From assembly GCA_021401465.1 (NCBI GenBank), contig JADDMT010000065.1, forward strand, positions 62,001 through 126,000: a DNA stretch of 64,000 nucleotides. Direction: 5' to 3'. Under the pieces are notes generated by a model. The model saw only the letters and a program-made list of their open reading frames with translations. It was not told the origin of the DNA and made no database searches. This stretch comes from Teratosphaeria epicoccoides. Taxonomy: Eukaryota; Ascomycota; Dothideomycetes; Mycosphaerellales; Teratosphaeriaceae. Of the stretch, positions 52,224-64,000 are shown piece after piece (position 1 is the stretch's first letter; each line of letters starts with the position of its first letter). The position numbers were made by a program, and so were the translations under genes.

Positions 52224-55019
52224 ATGAGCAAGACAGACGGGCCCCCTGGTGAAGCCAAGCCGGAAGATCATACCGCAGCCAATGGACAACTTGCCACGCC
52301 CACCTTGTCGCCAATTGACGAGGATGGCGAGGCTTCGGTGCGGCCTTTCACGGCACTGAGTCAGTTGCAAAGTGCTCGTGAACGGGACAAAAGGACAAAT
52401 GGTCGCTATGGTGAGAGCAGCCATGTCGCGAAAGCCGCCAGTCCACGTAGTCCACAGCGACCGAACAGCTCGACAGAGCCGGATACACCCAGGGTACCCA
52501 ACGCAGACGGCTCGAAGATCTTGAAGCTATCACCGAGGCAGATACATGACTTGGTGACATCGCCAGACTCATTGCCAATCCGACCAGCTTCGCCTGCCAC
52601 TGAGGATATTCCGCTGTTGGAAGGGCTGGGAATCGAAAGTGCTGTGGTGGACGAGCCGCCATCCTGCAGCGACGAGGTCCGCCGCACCACAACTCAATTG
52701 AACGGGACGTCTGTTGCACCTCTTGGAAGCAGTCCGTCGAACCACAATGCACCGCTCTTGCCGAGCATCAATGCAACACCTGGCGCAAGTGGACTTGAGC
52801 GACCCGTAAGGACTTTACGCTCGACATCTTCGCCTTTGATGCGCAGGAAGCACTCTTCGGGCAAGTCTGGCAGAGCCAAACCAGACATAGCACCTCTAAA
52901 GACCGGCAAGGATGAGCCGCCCGCAGTTCGTGCAGGCGTCAAGCCCTCACCGAGGACTGAAGGCCACCCCTCGCCTGTACCCGCTGTCATACCGATGCCG
53001 CCTCTATCTTTGCCGACCTATCTACAGCTCGAGTTGGCTTCGGAAAGACCATCACAACTCTACATTCACCGCTCGGCAGCTGCAGATTTCACATACGAGT
53101 CGTCGAGGGTGAAATTTGAGCGGCTGCTGAACTTTCTGTTGTTGCCGCCGCATCTGGAGCAGATTCTGTGGTTTGGCGCCATTGCTTGCCTCGATGCCTG
53201 GTTGTACACATTCACCATTCTGCCTCTGCGATTCGTCAAAGCCTTGGCCATTCTGATGCAATGGTGGGCTCAGAATGCTCTTCGGGAGGTATTTGATATA
53301 TGGAGTTATGTTTACAATGGTCTCGGACGCGTATGGCGACGAAACAGAGAAGCCGACACTGCAAAGCGGCCATCTGTCATAAGAAGTCCCACATCTCGCA
53401 AGCCATCTGCCTTGGACGTGCTTGCGGAATCACGGCCGCGATTGAACGATCGTTCGATAGCGGAGCTGTTCGATCGCAACACAAGGATTCGCCGACGCTT
53501 CCGACACCAGCGATCGCGGTCAAAGCCTTCATTACTGCTGCCAGACCACAAGGCAGATATTCTCCAAGGCCTCCTCATTCTTGCCAGCTGCACAGTCTTG
53601 ATGTCTTTCGATGCTTCCCGGATGTACCATAGCATTCGCGGTCAGTCAGCAATCAAGCTCTACGTGATTTACAATGTGCTCGAAGTCTTCGATCGGCTTC
53701 TTGCCGCCATCGGCCAGGACATACTGGAGTGTCTTTTCAGCAAAGAGACGCTCGAACGCGATGAGCATGGACGCAGTAAGCTCACTCGCCCGTTCTGGAT
53801 GTTTTTGCTCGCACTGTGCTACAACGTAATTCACGCCACGGCACTATTCTACCAAGTTGTCACCCTCAACGTCGCTGTCAATTCCTACAGCAACGCGCTG
53901 TTGACGCTATTGATGAGCAACCAGTTTGTGGAGATCAAGGGCACCGTCTTCAAGAAGTTCGAAAAGCAGAATCTGTTTCAGCTCACGTGTGCGGATGTCG
54001 TTGAAAGATTTCAATTGTGGCTTATGCTACTCATCATTGCGCTTCGAAATATCGTGGAGGTCGGTGGTCTTTCCATGAGCCTTACTTCGGCTTCCTCTGC
54101 ACCAACGGAGATTGCCGCAATGAATGGTCCAAGCATCCCTCTTGTTTCAGGCTTTGTGATCCCCAAGGCTTTCACTCTGCTGCCAAAGTGGAGTGGCGAG
54201 GTCCTCGGCCCATTCCTCATCGTCCTTGGCTCCGAAGCTTTGGTCGACTGGTGCAAGCACGCATATATCGGCAAATTCAACAACGTCAAACCCGCCATCT
54301 ATGGCCGCTTTCTTGACGTCCTCAGCAAGGACTACTACTCGCACGCTTTCGCTGACCAGGACTTCACCAAGCGAGTTGGTCTGCCCGTAATCCCGCTGAG
54401 TTGTCTGTTTATTCGAGCGTGCTTGCAGACTTACCACATGTTCCTGGCGACGCATATGCCACTACCAATGCCCTCAACGGCTACTGGTATCAGTGTTGAC
54501 GACCAAGATACGCTTGCGACAGCGCTACCCGCTACGACTGCGGCATTGCAGCATCTTGACCAGGTTTTCAGGCGAGCTCTTGGCCGATCTTCTTTTGGCG
54601 TAGGCACGGGCTCTGATGCTGCCGAATCGAGCTTTAGTTGGTGGAGCATTGATGATCTCATTGCCTTTACCACCATGATCCTTGTATTCCTCGCGTTATA
54701 CCTCATACTTTTGGCTTTGAAGTTGCTATTGGGCATGCTGTTACTCTCCTATTCCCGACGTCGCTACCGTGGAATGAAGGAACGCGAGTGGCAAAACTAC
54801 ACAGCAGAGGGCAGCAAGCGTGTAGGCGGCTGGGGCGCGGTAGAAGTTGACGAGGAGAAGAGGCGCTGGATATACGAAGACGACCCGAACGGAATACGCG
54901 AGCTGAAGGAGAAGGAAGAGCGAGGTCGGAAGGGCGAGCGAGAGAGAGTTGAGAAAGGGAAAGGAGATGGACTGGAGGGTGTGGAGCGATATGCGATGGC
55001 TGCCAAAAGGATTTGGTAA
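52224..55019 (+). CDS. TAPT1/Emp65 family ER membrane protein
   Basis: A single exon encodes 931 residues from the ATG at 52224 (MSKTDGPPGE). Residues 1-280 are Ser/Pro-rich and likely disordered. The TAPT1 (DUF747) domain follows at about 290-770: LPTYLQLELASERPSQLYIH, then RLLNFLLLPPHLEQILWFG, DILQGLLILASCTVLMSFDA, YHSIRGQSAIKLYVIYNVLE and SEALVDWCKHAYIGKFNNVK. Several hydrophobic helices run through it, and another pair at ~815-850 precedes a basic, Lys/Glu-rich C-terminus. In yeast, Emp65 forms an ER complex with Slp1 that protects folding proteins; human TAPT1 is a transmembrane protein needed for cilium/skeletal development. The motifs, the topology and the ~900-residue length in filamentous fungi agree. 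A GTP-like or catalytic site is not expected in this family and none was seen. Confidence 0.9.
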   Translation: MSKTDGPPGEAKPEDHTAANGQLATPTLSPIDEDGEASVRPFTALSQLQSARERDKRTNGRYGESSHVAKAASPRSPQRPNSSTEPDTPRVPNADGSKILKLSPRQIHDLVTSPDSLPIRPASPATEDIPLLEGLGIESAVVDEPPSCSDEVRRTTTQLNGTSVAPLGSSPSNHNAPLLPSINATPGASGLERPVRTLRSTSSPLMRRKHSSGKSGRAKPDIAPLKTGKDEPPAVRAGVKPSPRTEGHPSPVPAVIPMPPLSLPTYLQLELASERPSQLYIHRSAAADFTYESSRVKFERLLNFLLLPPHLEQILWFGAIACLDAWLYTFTILPLRFVKALAILMQWWAQNALREVFDIWSYVYNGLGRVWRRNREADTAKRPSVIRSPTSRKPSALDVLAESRPRLNDRSIAELFDRNTRIRRRFRHQRSRSKPSLLLPDHKADILQGLLILASCTVLMSFDASRMYHSIRGQSAIKLYVIYNVLEVFDRLLAAIGQDILECLFSKETLERDEHGRSKLTRPFWMFLLALCYNVIHATALFYQVVTLNVAVNSYSNALLTLLMSNQFVEIKGTVFKKFEKQNLFQLTCADVVERFQLWLMLLIIALRNIVEVGGLSMSLTSASSAPTEIAAMNGPSIPLVSGFVIPKAFTLLPKWSGEVLGPFLIVLGSEALVDWCKHAYIGKFNNVKPAIYGRFLDVLSKDYYSHAFADQDFTKRVGLPVIPLSCLFIRACLQTYHMFLATHMPLPMPSTATGISVDDQDTLATALPATTAALQHLDQVFRRALGRSSFGVGTGSDAAESSFSWWSIDDLIAFTTMILVFLALYLILLALKLLLGMLLLSYSRRRYRGMKEREWQNYTAEGSKRVGGWGAVEVDEEKRRWIYEDDPNGIRELKEKEERGRKGERERVEKGKGDGLEGVERYAMAAKRIW

Positions 55020-55809
55020 CATCGAGACTGCTTGCAAGCATGATGCGAAGTACCTGTGCATCCTTGACGGCTCGTCAGCTCGCTCTTCTGCATTTTGCGA
55101 ATCTCGACATGGAACTTCATTGAATCCACGGCATACAGGCACATGGAAGAAGCCAAGATGTTGAACGGCCGCCCGTTGATATAGGCAAATCGATGGCTGG
55201 CGCCACGTTGTCTAATGCACCCCGTAAAGGAACCATGCCGATGATGCGCATCTGCCCCTGTCCACTTTCTTTCAATTGTGCACACCCGCGGGATGCAGTC
55301 GTCCATACTGCCGTGGCATTCGAAAGTCGGCGTACCTAGGGGGCACTACTGAGCCGTCGCATATCTTATAGATGGACTGGCTGGCGTCGTTCCGCCTCCT
55401 GGCAGAAGTGCAGTGTAGGTCACACTGCGCATGCGGCGTGTTCAAGTCAGCAGCAAGAGTGCCACGTCAATGCTTGCATCAGCGCCCCGGCCAAGTCGTC
55501 ACAAGTACCACGTACAACCGTGCTTTGACCGAACGTTGGGCGGTCACGGAAGAGGTGGCAGTGCATGTATACACAAGGCACTTTTGGCTGTACTGCATGT
55601 TATTGAAAAGAGACGGGCGTCTACATAGACATTGGCCGCCACGCGCCCCTCAAATCATCCCAGATGAAACGCCTGTCGTAGCACGCTGAACGAGCGAAGT
55701 AGCCAACTTCCAATACAACTCCTAACATCGCATTCGTAAGCAAAGCGTACGTTGCACATTCGCGTTGGTGTGAGAGATAATGTATACATAACACGCGGGC
55801 TGTGAAACC
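55020..55809. other. Convergent intergenic region
   Basis: About 790 bp between the 3' ends of the TAPT1/Emp65 and ABC transporter genes. No gene or clear repeat seen. Confidence 0.5.
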
Positions 55810-57743
55810 TTAGTTCCTCCTCAAGTATAGGACTAGCCATCCCAGCGCTCTGTAGCCAACAATAATGGCGATCATGATGCCGACCCACTTGCCGGTCTCC
55901 CCAGTCTTGTAACCGTAATTCTGCAGGACGACGTCGCCAGAGATCAGGCATTGGTCCTGGAGGGCACTTGCGTATAAGCAAGAGCATGAGCCGTCGGCGT
56001 TATGTTGGCATGCGTAGTCACGGTGGCCAAACTCGTTCACCATCATGCCCTGGAAGACGTAGGCTTGGTAGTCGATGTAGTGGAAAACGTATCTCCAAAA
56101 TGGATTCAAAGTGTGCGTTGGCACTAAGAAACCACCAGTACACATCCAGAGGCCGTTGGCGAACGCCGTGCCGGCAAGGGCGACAACGAAGATCGGGATG
56201 AGAGAGCTGACAAGCACGACAAGAGACTCGGCAGCAATCAGGTCCAGGAAAAGCCACATGACCCAGGTGAAGAATGCTTCAGCAGTCGGCCTGAAGTTGG
56301 ACAGCCAGTATGCGACGATGGAAAACAGGATCGTGATCAGGAAGAGGTATGGCAAGCCAGTAACGAAATTAGCGATGAGGAAAGAAGACGGGCCGTAGAG
56401 ACCGTTGGCACGCTCCTTCATGAAGAGCGCGCGATCCTCGAGGTAAGCTGGGATGTAGGCGACGGCCATGAAAGACATGAAGGCACCACCGAAGAAAATG
56501 GCGTTGACGAAAGACTGGATATTGCCTTGGTCGGGTGTCAGACGGAGCCAGACAGTTCCCATCATGATGGCCAGACCCATGTACATCGCGATGCGGATTC
56601 CGTAGGCGATGATATCACGGTACGACTTGATGAATGATCGGTGGATCAACGCGAAATGGATGGCCATAGTCGATGCCGTGTCGTCACGCTGTTCGGTGTT
56701 GAGCTCAGTGTCCATGGAATTCCGTGCCATTTCGTCTGTCAACTCGGTGACGGTCGCGGTGGCGAGTCGGGACTTGTGCCAAGATGAGTGGACCATGTTC
56801 AGCTGCTGGTCGACTTCGCTTCGATCGCGAGCAAAGTCGGTGTTCACGAAGTCGATGATGAACTCAGCAGGGTTCATGTAGAGAGGGATTGGGAAACCAC
56901 AAGCATCGAAGTATGGCTGGACTTCAGACACTGGTCCGCTGTACGCAGTGCCACCCTGTGAAAGTAGGAGTAGCCGGTCGAACATTGCGAAAGTCGAGGT
57001 GGAGGGCTGATGGATAGATGCAATAACAATCAAGTTGTGCTTTTTGGCGATGTCTTTGACGAAAGAGATGACCTCGAAGGATGCAGCAGAGTCCAGACCA
57101 GAGGTGGGCTCGTCCAAGAAGAGGAGCTTCGGGCTGGTGATTAGTTGCGCTGCCACGCTGACACGACGCTTTTGACCACCAGAGATACCCTTCCTGATAG
57201 GTGTGCCGATAAGGTTATTTGCTTGCCCGCTAAGACCGAATGCTGTGAGGAGAGCTTCGATGCGTTGAATCCGTTCGAGCTTGCTGACGTTCTTGGGTAA
57301 CGACAACCGGGCTGCAAAGTTGAGAGTCTCGCGGACGGTGAGCGAGCCGACCAGGGCATCTTCCTGCTCAACGTATGCAGAAATGCGACGAAAGGTCTTC
57401 GGGTTGGCAGCAGAGCCGTTAATGTATATTGCTGCCTTGACGCTGGCATTGAGCTGAGATGTACGATGTGCAAGCACGTTCAGAAGTGTGGATTTACCGG
57501 AACCACTACAGACCGGTCAGCATTGTCACACCAGACGACGAGTCATCGATCATACGAAGGTCCCATCAACGCCAAGAGTTCTCCTGCCTTGACAATGCCA
57601 TTGATATCCGACAGGATGGTTTTGGGCTGTTGTGACTGTCGGTCCTTGACCGAGACCGTGACACCTTTCCAGCCAAAGCTACGGATGTTTGTATTCGTGA
57701 GTTGGGCATAATCGCCTCCGATCATCTTCTCGATGTCTGACAT
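55810..57743 (-). CDS. Half-size ABCG (White-type) transporter
   Basis: Two exons (57743-57556 and 57505-55810; 50-bp intron GTATGA...TGTAG) encode 627 residues. The intron splits the Walker A motif, and splicing restores GPSGSGKST (about 61-69). The nucleotide-binding domain continues with the Q-loop region SAYVEQED, signature ISGGQKRRVS (about 170-179), Walker B LLFLDEPTSGLDS (about 190-202) and the H-loop in IVIASIHQPS. A linker leads to six membrane helices from about residue 370, with the extracellular Cys-rich loop near the end (YACQHNADGSCSC). NBD-TMD order and half size place it in ABCG/White, which pumps lipids, sterols, pigments or toxic compounds as a dimer. The substrate is unknown. 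The start at 57743 is the first ATG of the frame; upstream in-frame codons lack one. Confidence 0.9.
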
Positions 57744-60472
57744 CTTGTCGAATCCTTTGCGATCGTGGGAGATCGCTTGGTTGGAGTGACCAGCCAGATT
57801 GAAGGTTGAAATTGCGAATGCCTTTGTTCGGCGAGCAGGACCGACTGGGGATGGGGATTGGAGCCAAGTTGAGGTGGACAAGGTCAACGAATGAAGGGAA
57901 CAAAGTCAGTGAATGGTGCTTTGGATGGACTGTGATGAATGAAGGTATACTCTCGATGCGGAAGGAAGCAAAAGGAGTAGTAAACGCCGGGGGCGTCGAT
58001 GTTAGAAAACGGGCGCTTGTGGAGTGAAGAAGAGAGGGCGGTATATCAGACAGCGAAAAACTTCAACGGGTGAGATGCAGGTAGCCCGAAGGCGCACTTC
58101 TGGCTGCGGGAGGAGGATCAATTGGGCAACATTTGGTCGGGACTTTTGACAATGGTCACCCGACAGATTGACCCGGTCCGGACAAGAGCTGCGTTCGACA
58201 ATGACCGCAGCCATCGAGCGTCTGGTACACCAGAGCAATAAACCTTGCCCGTTTCATGAATATGCACCCCTGAGCCCTGTCGTCTGGGACGCGCTAAGTC
58301 GCCGCCAGTCAGGGCCCTACAGGCGAGAAAAACGCCGATCTAGCACAGGCTGGCAGAGATCGACCAGCTTGTACCTGGTCGTGGGCTCGCCGTTGCTTTG
58401 ATCTAAAACAGATCTCCGCTGCAGGTGTTCAGGAGTTGCATCGCTCAATTATTCGTCTCTTTGTAATGCTTTTTGCCCATGTCAATCGTTGGCGAGGCTA
58501 GACGCGAATGCAGGCATACACATGTGAAATCGGGGAGGTCGGAGATCTCATGCGCGCCATCTGCCGAGTCTGCCGTTCTATCCATTTGCTACGGACATGA
58601 GTCTTTCTGAGCTGGCAAGCTCTTCACCTGTTGCATTGAGTGGCATTAAGTCTGTACCAATAGTCAATCACTAGAGGGCTCAGATCACAGACGAGCTGTT
58701 GCAACAGTGCAGCCGGCAATCTGAATCATCCAGTATTGGTCCTTCGCCATATCGACGTCTCATATTCGAGAGTATATCGACTCAGAAATCAGGAAAGAGA
58801 GTTTCCAAGTTCGCGACACTGCGCATTCGACTTTCCATCCCAATTTCACAACGTGCGTGCTATGCCGAGTTAGATGACAATCGCACGCGGGACTGTCTGC
58901 ATTATTACCAGCATTAGCGTGTTTCTCGCGAGTGGCTGGCCAATACTGGAGCTGTTAAAGTATGAGCGAAGCATTTGACGGCGACCTGGAAAACCGAGAT
59001 GGCAAAATTTGTTTACCTCCACACGACTGTGTCTGAGGGGCCGTGCGGTGCATGGATTAGTCCACCCTTTGCAATCTCGGTCCAGGCTCAGTAGTAGTCT
59101 TGCTCGCAGGAAGAATCGAGAACACAAATCAGGAAACCCCATTCAGCACCATGTCATTCATGTGCTGATGTGTGATGGCGGGCAAGTCCCAGCCCTGCAC
59201 TCGTGTCGATGTGCCCACGTGAGTCGTGCTGGTGAACCATGGGTAAGAGTAGGGAGAATAAGAGTTTTGTACTCTCCGTGATAGAACTTCGTGCTCTCCC
59301 TGTTCTTTTCGGTGAACCGTAAGCGGCCCTTTCGACCGGGGGAAATAACGTGTAGTATCATCCTTGAGCTCAGGCGAGGACCTGCGGACTTGTGCGGGCA
59401 ATGCTTGGTAGGTAGCTAGTGGCAGATTTATCAGAATGCTGGTCGAGGATCGTCATTGTCACAGCCCAATCGCTAAAGTGGCCGTCTTAGTGCAACTTTC
59501 GACATGATCCAAGCACGCTCGATGCTGGGGAACGTGTGTCCATAGAGGCGCAGATCGTCGTCGATGACAGAGCACACTGCGTATTGTCGTGGACGGAAGC
59601 GCAACCCGTCTGCTGTGTCACGAACGATGATGTGCTGTAGACAAGCGATGACGGTGTCCGCACCGCAGCCATGGACCTGACACTGGAGGCGTCTGAGGCG
59701 GAAGCGGGATAGGGCAGGTAGACGCCCGTCCAGGAGTCAAGGCCACTCAACGATCTGCTCTGTGGGCACATGCAGCCCCAAACGCAGGACAGGCGGCACG
59801 ATATCCGCATACCCAGCCCGTTCGACCGCCAAGCAAGTCCCATGACAGTGATGATCCCCACTTGACGCAGCGCACGGTGGAGCCAGACAGCACCGGTGAC
59901 CTGTCTACGAAGTACTACTGTCACCTGTGTGCCTGGGTGCAGCAGAAACAGTCCACAAAAGGCAATCCAACGACTCCCGATGAGAGGAGAAGCGCACGAA
60001 TACCACTGATACCGTGATACCGCGCTCAGGGGCAAGCGGCCAAACTTTGACCCAAACCGGGTTCGCAACAACGGCGCCGTCGTGATCGTAGCTTGCTTAG
60101 TTTACTTCGCAAACTCTTATTATTAGCCGGGCGGTACCTGCAGACGAAGCCTCGGCTAGTGCATGAGCCGATCTGCCAATCAACTCGGGGTGTCATCCCT
60201 TCCGCCAGGTTTGTAGCTCCTACGTCTGGGGTGCCTGTTCCTGCAAGTGCTTCGTACACTTCCCATTGCGGATTCTTTCGTTGGAGACGACATTCGTTTC
60301 TATCCAATTTGACAATGTCCTTGCCAGACGCTTTGTTCGCGCATTGACAAGTTGGAGTTCACAGGACGACACGGCTTTGTTGCTTTAATAATCACACACA
60401 CGCTCCTTAGATTGCCATACCATGAAACGAATGTTTTGCTAACCTCACCTCGAGCTCTGTCAGCTTGTTTGC
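57744..60472. other. 2.7 kb stretch without a supported gene
   Basis: Frames of up to 194 codons (60071-59487, minus) show no domain or signal peptide. No transposon ends or long repeats were seen by eye. The two ends hold the promoters of the ABC transporter and the PLP-enzyme genes, which face away from each other. Confidence 0.45.
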
Positions 60473-62720
60473 ATGGCAATGGATGCTCCAGGACAGTTCC
60501 TCGACGCGCTACCATCGCATCCATCAGCATTCGAAGTCTTTCCGCGGCGTGGCTCCAGCATCACTTCGGCGAAGCGATCGCCAAACAATGCAAGAATCCC
60601 CTTCGTCAACAGCGCACAATCTTCAGCAGAAAACCTCTCTTCGACAGGCTCAGACGTTGGCCATGAGCTCGAATATCAGACCGACGATACAACACCACCC
60701 TCATCAGACTCACATCCGGACGACATGGAGAGCGACGATGTGGAGGATTTCAGAGATCGGGAGTACCCCCAATTGAAAGGCAAAATCTACCTTGATCATG
60801 GCGGAACGACAGTATGTGCAATCTCGTGGTATTCCACAAAGGACTGAAATTGACGATTCCCAGCTATATTCAAAGAGTCTCGTTGAAGAATTCTCTGCGG
60901 ACCTCATCTCCAACCTCTATGGCAACCCACATTCGGCTTCATCCCCATCAGCGCTCGCGGGTCATCGGGTCGACGCGATAAGAGAACGTGCCTTACGCTT
61001 CTTCGGCGCCGACCCAGCAGAGTTTGACCTAGTATTCGTCGCTAATGCGACGGCAGCAATCAAGCTGGTCATTGATTGCTTTAGAGACCACGCGGCCGCC
61101 AGCAATACTCCGGTCTGGTACGGTTACCATAGAGATGCACACACATCGCTTGTCGGTGTTCGAGAGGTAACGAAGATGCATAGATGTTTCACAAGTGATG
61201 AGGAGGTGGATATCTGGATCAACAGCGGCGGCCTTGGCGGGCCTCGTGCTCGACAGCTGGGACTCTTTGCATATCCGGGCCAGTCTAACATGACTGGCAG
61301 AAGATTACCCTTGAGCTGGCCAAGAAGGATTCGGAAGTCGATGCATAAGGCGGCCACATACACCCTCCTCGACGCCGCTGCCCTCGCAAGTACAGCTCCC
61401 CTGGACTTGTCCGATCCTGCCACAGCTCCAGACTTTGTCGCGCTCTCATTCTACAAGATATTCGGGTTTCCGAATATTGGGGCACTCATAGTACGTAAAG
61501 GATCTGCCCACGTCTTGGAGCACCGGAGATATTTTGGTGGTGGCACAGTGGAAATGATCATCTCCATCCACGATGTGTGGCATGCTAAGAAGGAAACCTC
61601 CCTTCACGATCGACTAGAGGACGGCACTCTACCATTTCACTCAATCTTTGCATTGGATCATGCGATAAATGTTCACGAACGATTGTACGGCCAGTATGGG
61701 CAACACCCAATGAAGTACATTTCTCAACATACCGCTCAATTAGGCAAGCAGCTATACGACGGACTCTCCGGGCTCAAGCATCACAATGGTCTACCTGTAT
61801 GCCAGATCTACAAAGACGACAATGCTGTTTACGGCGATCCATCGGTGCAAGGAGCTACGATTGCCTTCAACGTTCGAAAGTCGGACGGCACAAATGTGGG
61901 CTTCGAGGTTGTGGAGCAGGCAGCCGACGACCGTGGCATCTACGTACGCAGCGGGTCTCTGTGCAACCCGGGTGGCGTCGCAACTTACTTGAACTGGTCG
62001 CCAGCAGAGATGAGAGCGGCATTTGCGGCCGGCCACCGCTGCTCGCATCCCATTCAGACAATGCTGGGCAAACCAACCGGTGTGGTTCGGGTGAGCCTCG
62101 GTGCAATGAGCACATCTAACGACGTGCAGACTTTCATTAGATTCTTGGACGAGGTCTATGCGGGACGCGCCAACCAGGAACGAACCTCGCAGTCGGCGCA
62201 CGCGTCGACGCATCCAGGCTTATCAATGCCATTGTCTCCACCGGCTACACCAGGTCCCAAACGCAAAAACAATCCTCTCAATATTTCGCATGGCCTGTTG
62301 TTGTCTAGCGGTAGCTCTCCGCCAAGCACGACGGGCACTGGCACATCGACAGACGCGCTCTGGTCAGAGAAGACAGCAGCACCCTCATCACACCCCACAG
62401 GAACGGACAAACCAAAAAATCCACCTTTCGTCCCGTCTGAATATCGAAGAAAACCTTGGGAAGAACAATTCCGAGCACAAGCATCGGCAAGTTCCGGCAT
62501 GGAAGTGAAGAGTCGAGAAACTGAAGGTGGCAGTGTCGCGTCACAATATCAAGCAAATCCGACTCCAAGCATCAAGGCTCGGAAATTCGGAAGGAGTGTC
62601 GTGAATCTGCTCCGCACAAAGTCACATATCAACGATGCCAGGTACGAAGAACCTCCATTGCCCAATTGGCGGCCTTACGGCGAAACACACCCTCACGAAC
62701 CTCAGTGGCCTAACGAATGA
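60473..62720 (+). CDS. Molybdenum-cofactor-sulfurase-like PLP enzyme (no MOSC domain)
   Basis: Two exons (60473-60811 and 60864-62720; phase-0 intron GTATGT...CCCAG) encode 731 residues. A polar leader (~95 residues) precedes the class V aminotransferase fold: YPQLKGKIYLDHGGTTLYSK, NLYGNPHSASSPS, VFVANATAAIKL, and the PLP lysine in ALSFYKIFGFPN (about Lys-311). A later RSGSLCNPGG (about Cys-480) matches the sulfur-carrying Cys of NifS-like and Mo-cofactor sulfurases. The fold ends near residue 545. In true Mo-cofactor sulfurases a MOSC domain follows; here the last ~185 residues are Ser/Pro/Lys-rich and apparently disordered. It could therefore be a sulfurase relative with another acceptor, or work with a separate MOSC protein. 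Catalytic residues look intact. The start was chosen as the first ATG; a second Met follows two codons later. Confidence 0.85.
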
Positions 62721-64000
62721 GTCTCATAAATAGACTTGCGACTTTGCACACAACAGAACTCATGACGCCGAATATAAGCGGCAGTCGCTCAGAAAGACAC
62801 GCCAGTCGAGTCGACAGCTTGGACTCTCGCCAGTCCCGCCTGAGCATGGACAAGGCTCAATTCAGGATGAATGTGGAGGCACTCGGGCTTGCAGTGGCAT
62901 AACCTCCTTGCGGACCAAGAGAAGGCGACTTCTGACCCCCAGTTGAGGTAGCTGGTGAACTCGCATCATTGGCTTCTAGGGTCGTATATTTGGAGATATT
63001 TGAGCGTTTTATTTGATGATATCCAGCATCGTCGATGGCATCTCTAACGTGGTGGCACCCGACGGGACCGGGGCTAGGATTTCAATTTCTATATTGTTTT
63101 GTCATTGTAGGTTTGCGGAATGCACTGCTGAAAAAAAGCGCGCGTCAGGGACAGCGGAGAGGTCCACGAAGGCAATTGTTGCCACAGCTGTACATAGCAC
63201 ACCAGCAGCTGCAGAGAGCTGGCTTGAGACGGCATTGATCATGAAAATGAAACGATCTCAGCATGACTGTTGTGGCTCTGTGTCAACGAATCGCTCTGCG
63301 CAGCAATGCAAGTCACCGCGCCTACCGGTGGTATCAGCTAGCACTACTGATACCGCCTTGCGGCTATCACGGATCATGTCTGGCAAATGCTCTCCGAAGC
63401 CACGACCAGGCATTAGAACGATGGCGCGGCTGGATCACGTCTTCAAGGCTGCAAGAGGCGGCCATGAGGCTGATAGGCGATACGTCAAACCCGCCTTGGT
63501 CGACCTGCATGTCGAGCCGTAACAAACGGGGAGATCGCAGGGCTCGCGGATCTGGGTCCGGCGTCCTGGGAATAGGAGCATAACCAGGTTGGTGGATTCT
63601 TGCAGGACGCAGGTGGAGTGCGTGTGGGCCTTACGCCGCGGCACCGGACTCCGGAGGACGGATGGAAGCAAGGGAGACCTTGTCTGGCGACTGCATGTTG
63701 TGGAACAGGTATGCATCGCAACGCATGCGAGCTCTCACAAATCATTGTTTGAACTTGGAGGTGAACACACCGTGCTGTCACGCACACAGTATTGGCCAGT
63801 GACGTGGAGCACAACCGGGTGCTTCGGGAGAGGAAATAGGCATGCTAAGACTCTGGGAGTTGGTTTCTGTTCGTTCCGAATGCCGATCCTCCAATCTACT
63901 TTGACGACTCACGTTCAGAATTACTTCTTTGCTTTTGTTACAGTACGAGTCTCGGTCTAAGTTCGGACGCGCCATCGCTCGCAAGACGGTGTCATGTCTG
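62721..64000. other. Terminal stretch without a supported gene
   Basis: About 1.3 kb to the right edge. The longest frame (63013-63522, plus) has no domain or signal peptide. An exon of a gene lying beyond the edge cannot be excluded. Confidence 0.4.

Noticed and set aside
59487..60071. 194-codon minus-strand frame
   Set aside because: No domain, no leader, and composition like random translation.

Overview
This window is nuclear DNA of a filamentous ascomycete, most likely a Dothideomycete. The evidence is short GT-AG introns of about 48-125 bp, roughly 50% GC, and fungal-only families: a TOK-type K+ channel, CFEM and Pth11-like rhodopsin-fold membrane proteins, a Zds protein, a Zn2Cys6 factor and a Kar5/Tht1 protein. 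Names rest on recognised motifs. No database search was run, and all exon joins were read by eye from splice signals and frame continuity.

Layout. 0-17.5 kb is gene-sparse and accessory-like. It holds a secreted Ser/Thr-rich protein running off the left edge, a four-helix MARVEL-like protein, a broken carboxylesterase, a rhodopsin-fold membrane protein, a two-pore K+ channel, long stretches without genes, and an 84-residue secreted cysteine-rich protein. 17.6-31.4 kb is a compact conserved block: an atypical C2H2 protein, Gem1 (Miro GTPase), a Zds1/2 homologue, an Slm1/2 homologue, Kar5 and mitochondrial ribosomal protein uL6m. 31.4-42.3 kb is mixed: a rhodopsin-fold fragment beside an intact CFEM receptor-like gene, the BCKDH E1-beta subunit, a small mitochondrial-type protein and a Zn2Cys6 factor. 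42.3-57.7 kb is dense again: a CreD-type arrestin, a CreC-type WD40 protein, Bud22, a second secreted cysteine protein, a RING protein, a TAPT1/Emp65 protein and a half-size ABCG transporter. A 2.7 kb stretch without genes precedes a molybdenum-cofactor-sulfurase-like PLP enzyme, and the last 1.3 kb is empty.

Functional themes. Several products act at mitochondria (Gem1, uL6m, BCKDH E1-beta, the small basic protein). Several act at membranes or in signalling (Slm, TOK, two rhodopsin-fold proteins, ABCG, TAPT1). CreC and CreD-type proteins belong to the same carbon-catabolite ubiquitin/deubiquitination network in Aspergillus, and here they are neighbours. No biosynthetic cluster, CRISPR array, intact transposon or convincing tRNA was seen. 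The points most worth checking are the two small secreted proteins, the unannotated secreted protein at the left edge, the decayed esterase and receptor copies, and the hidden 5-nt and 10-nt first exons of creC and gem1.
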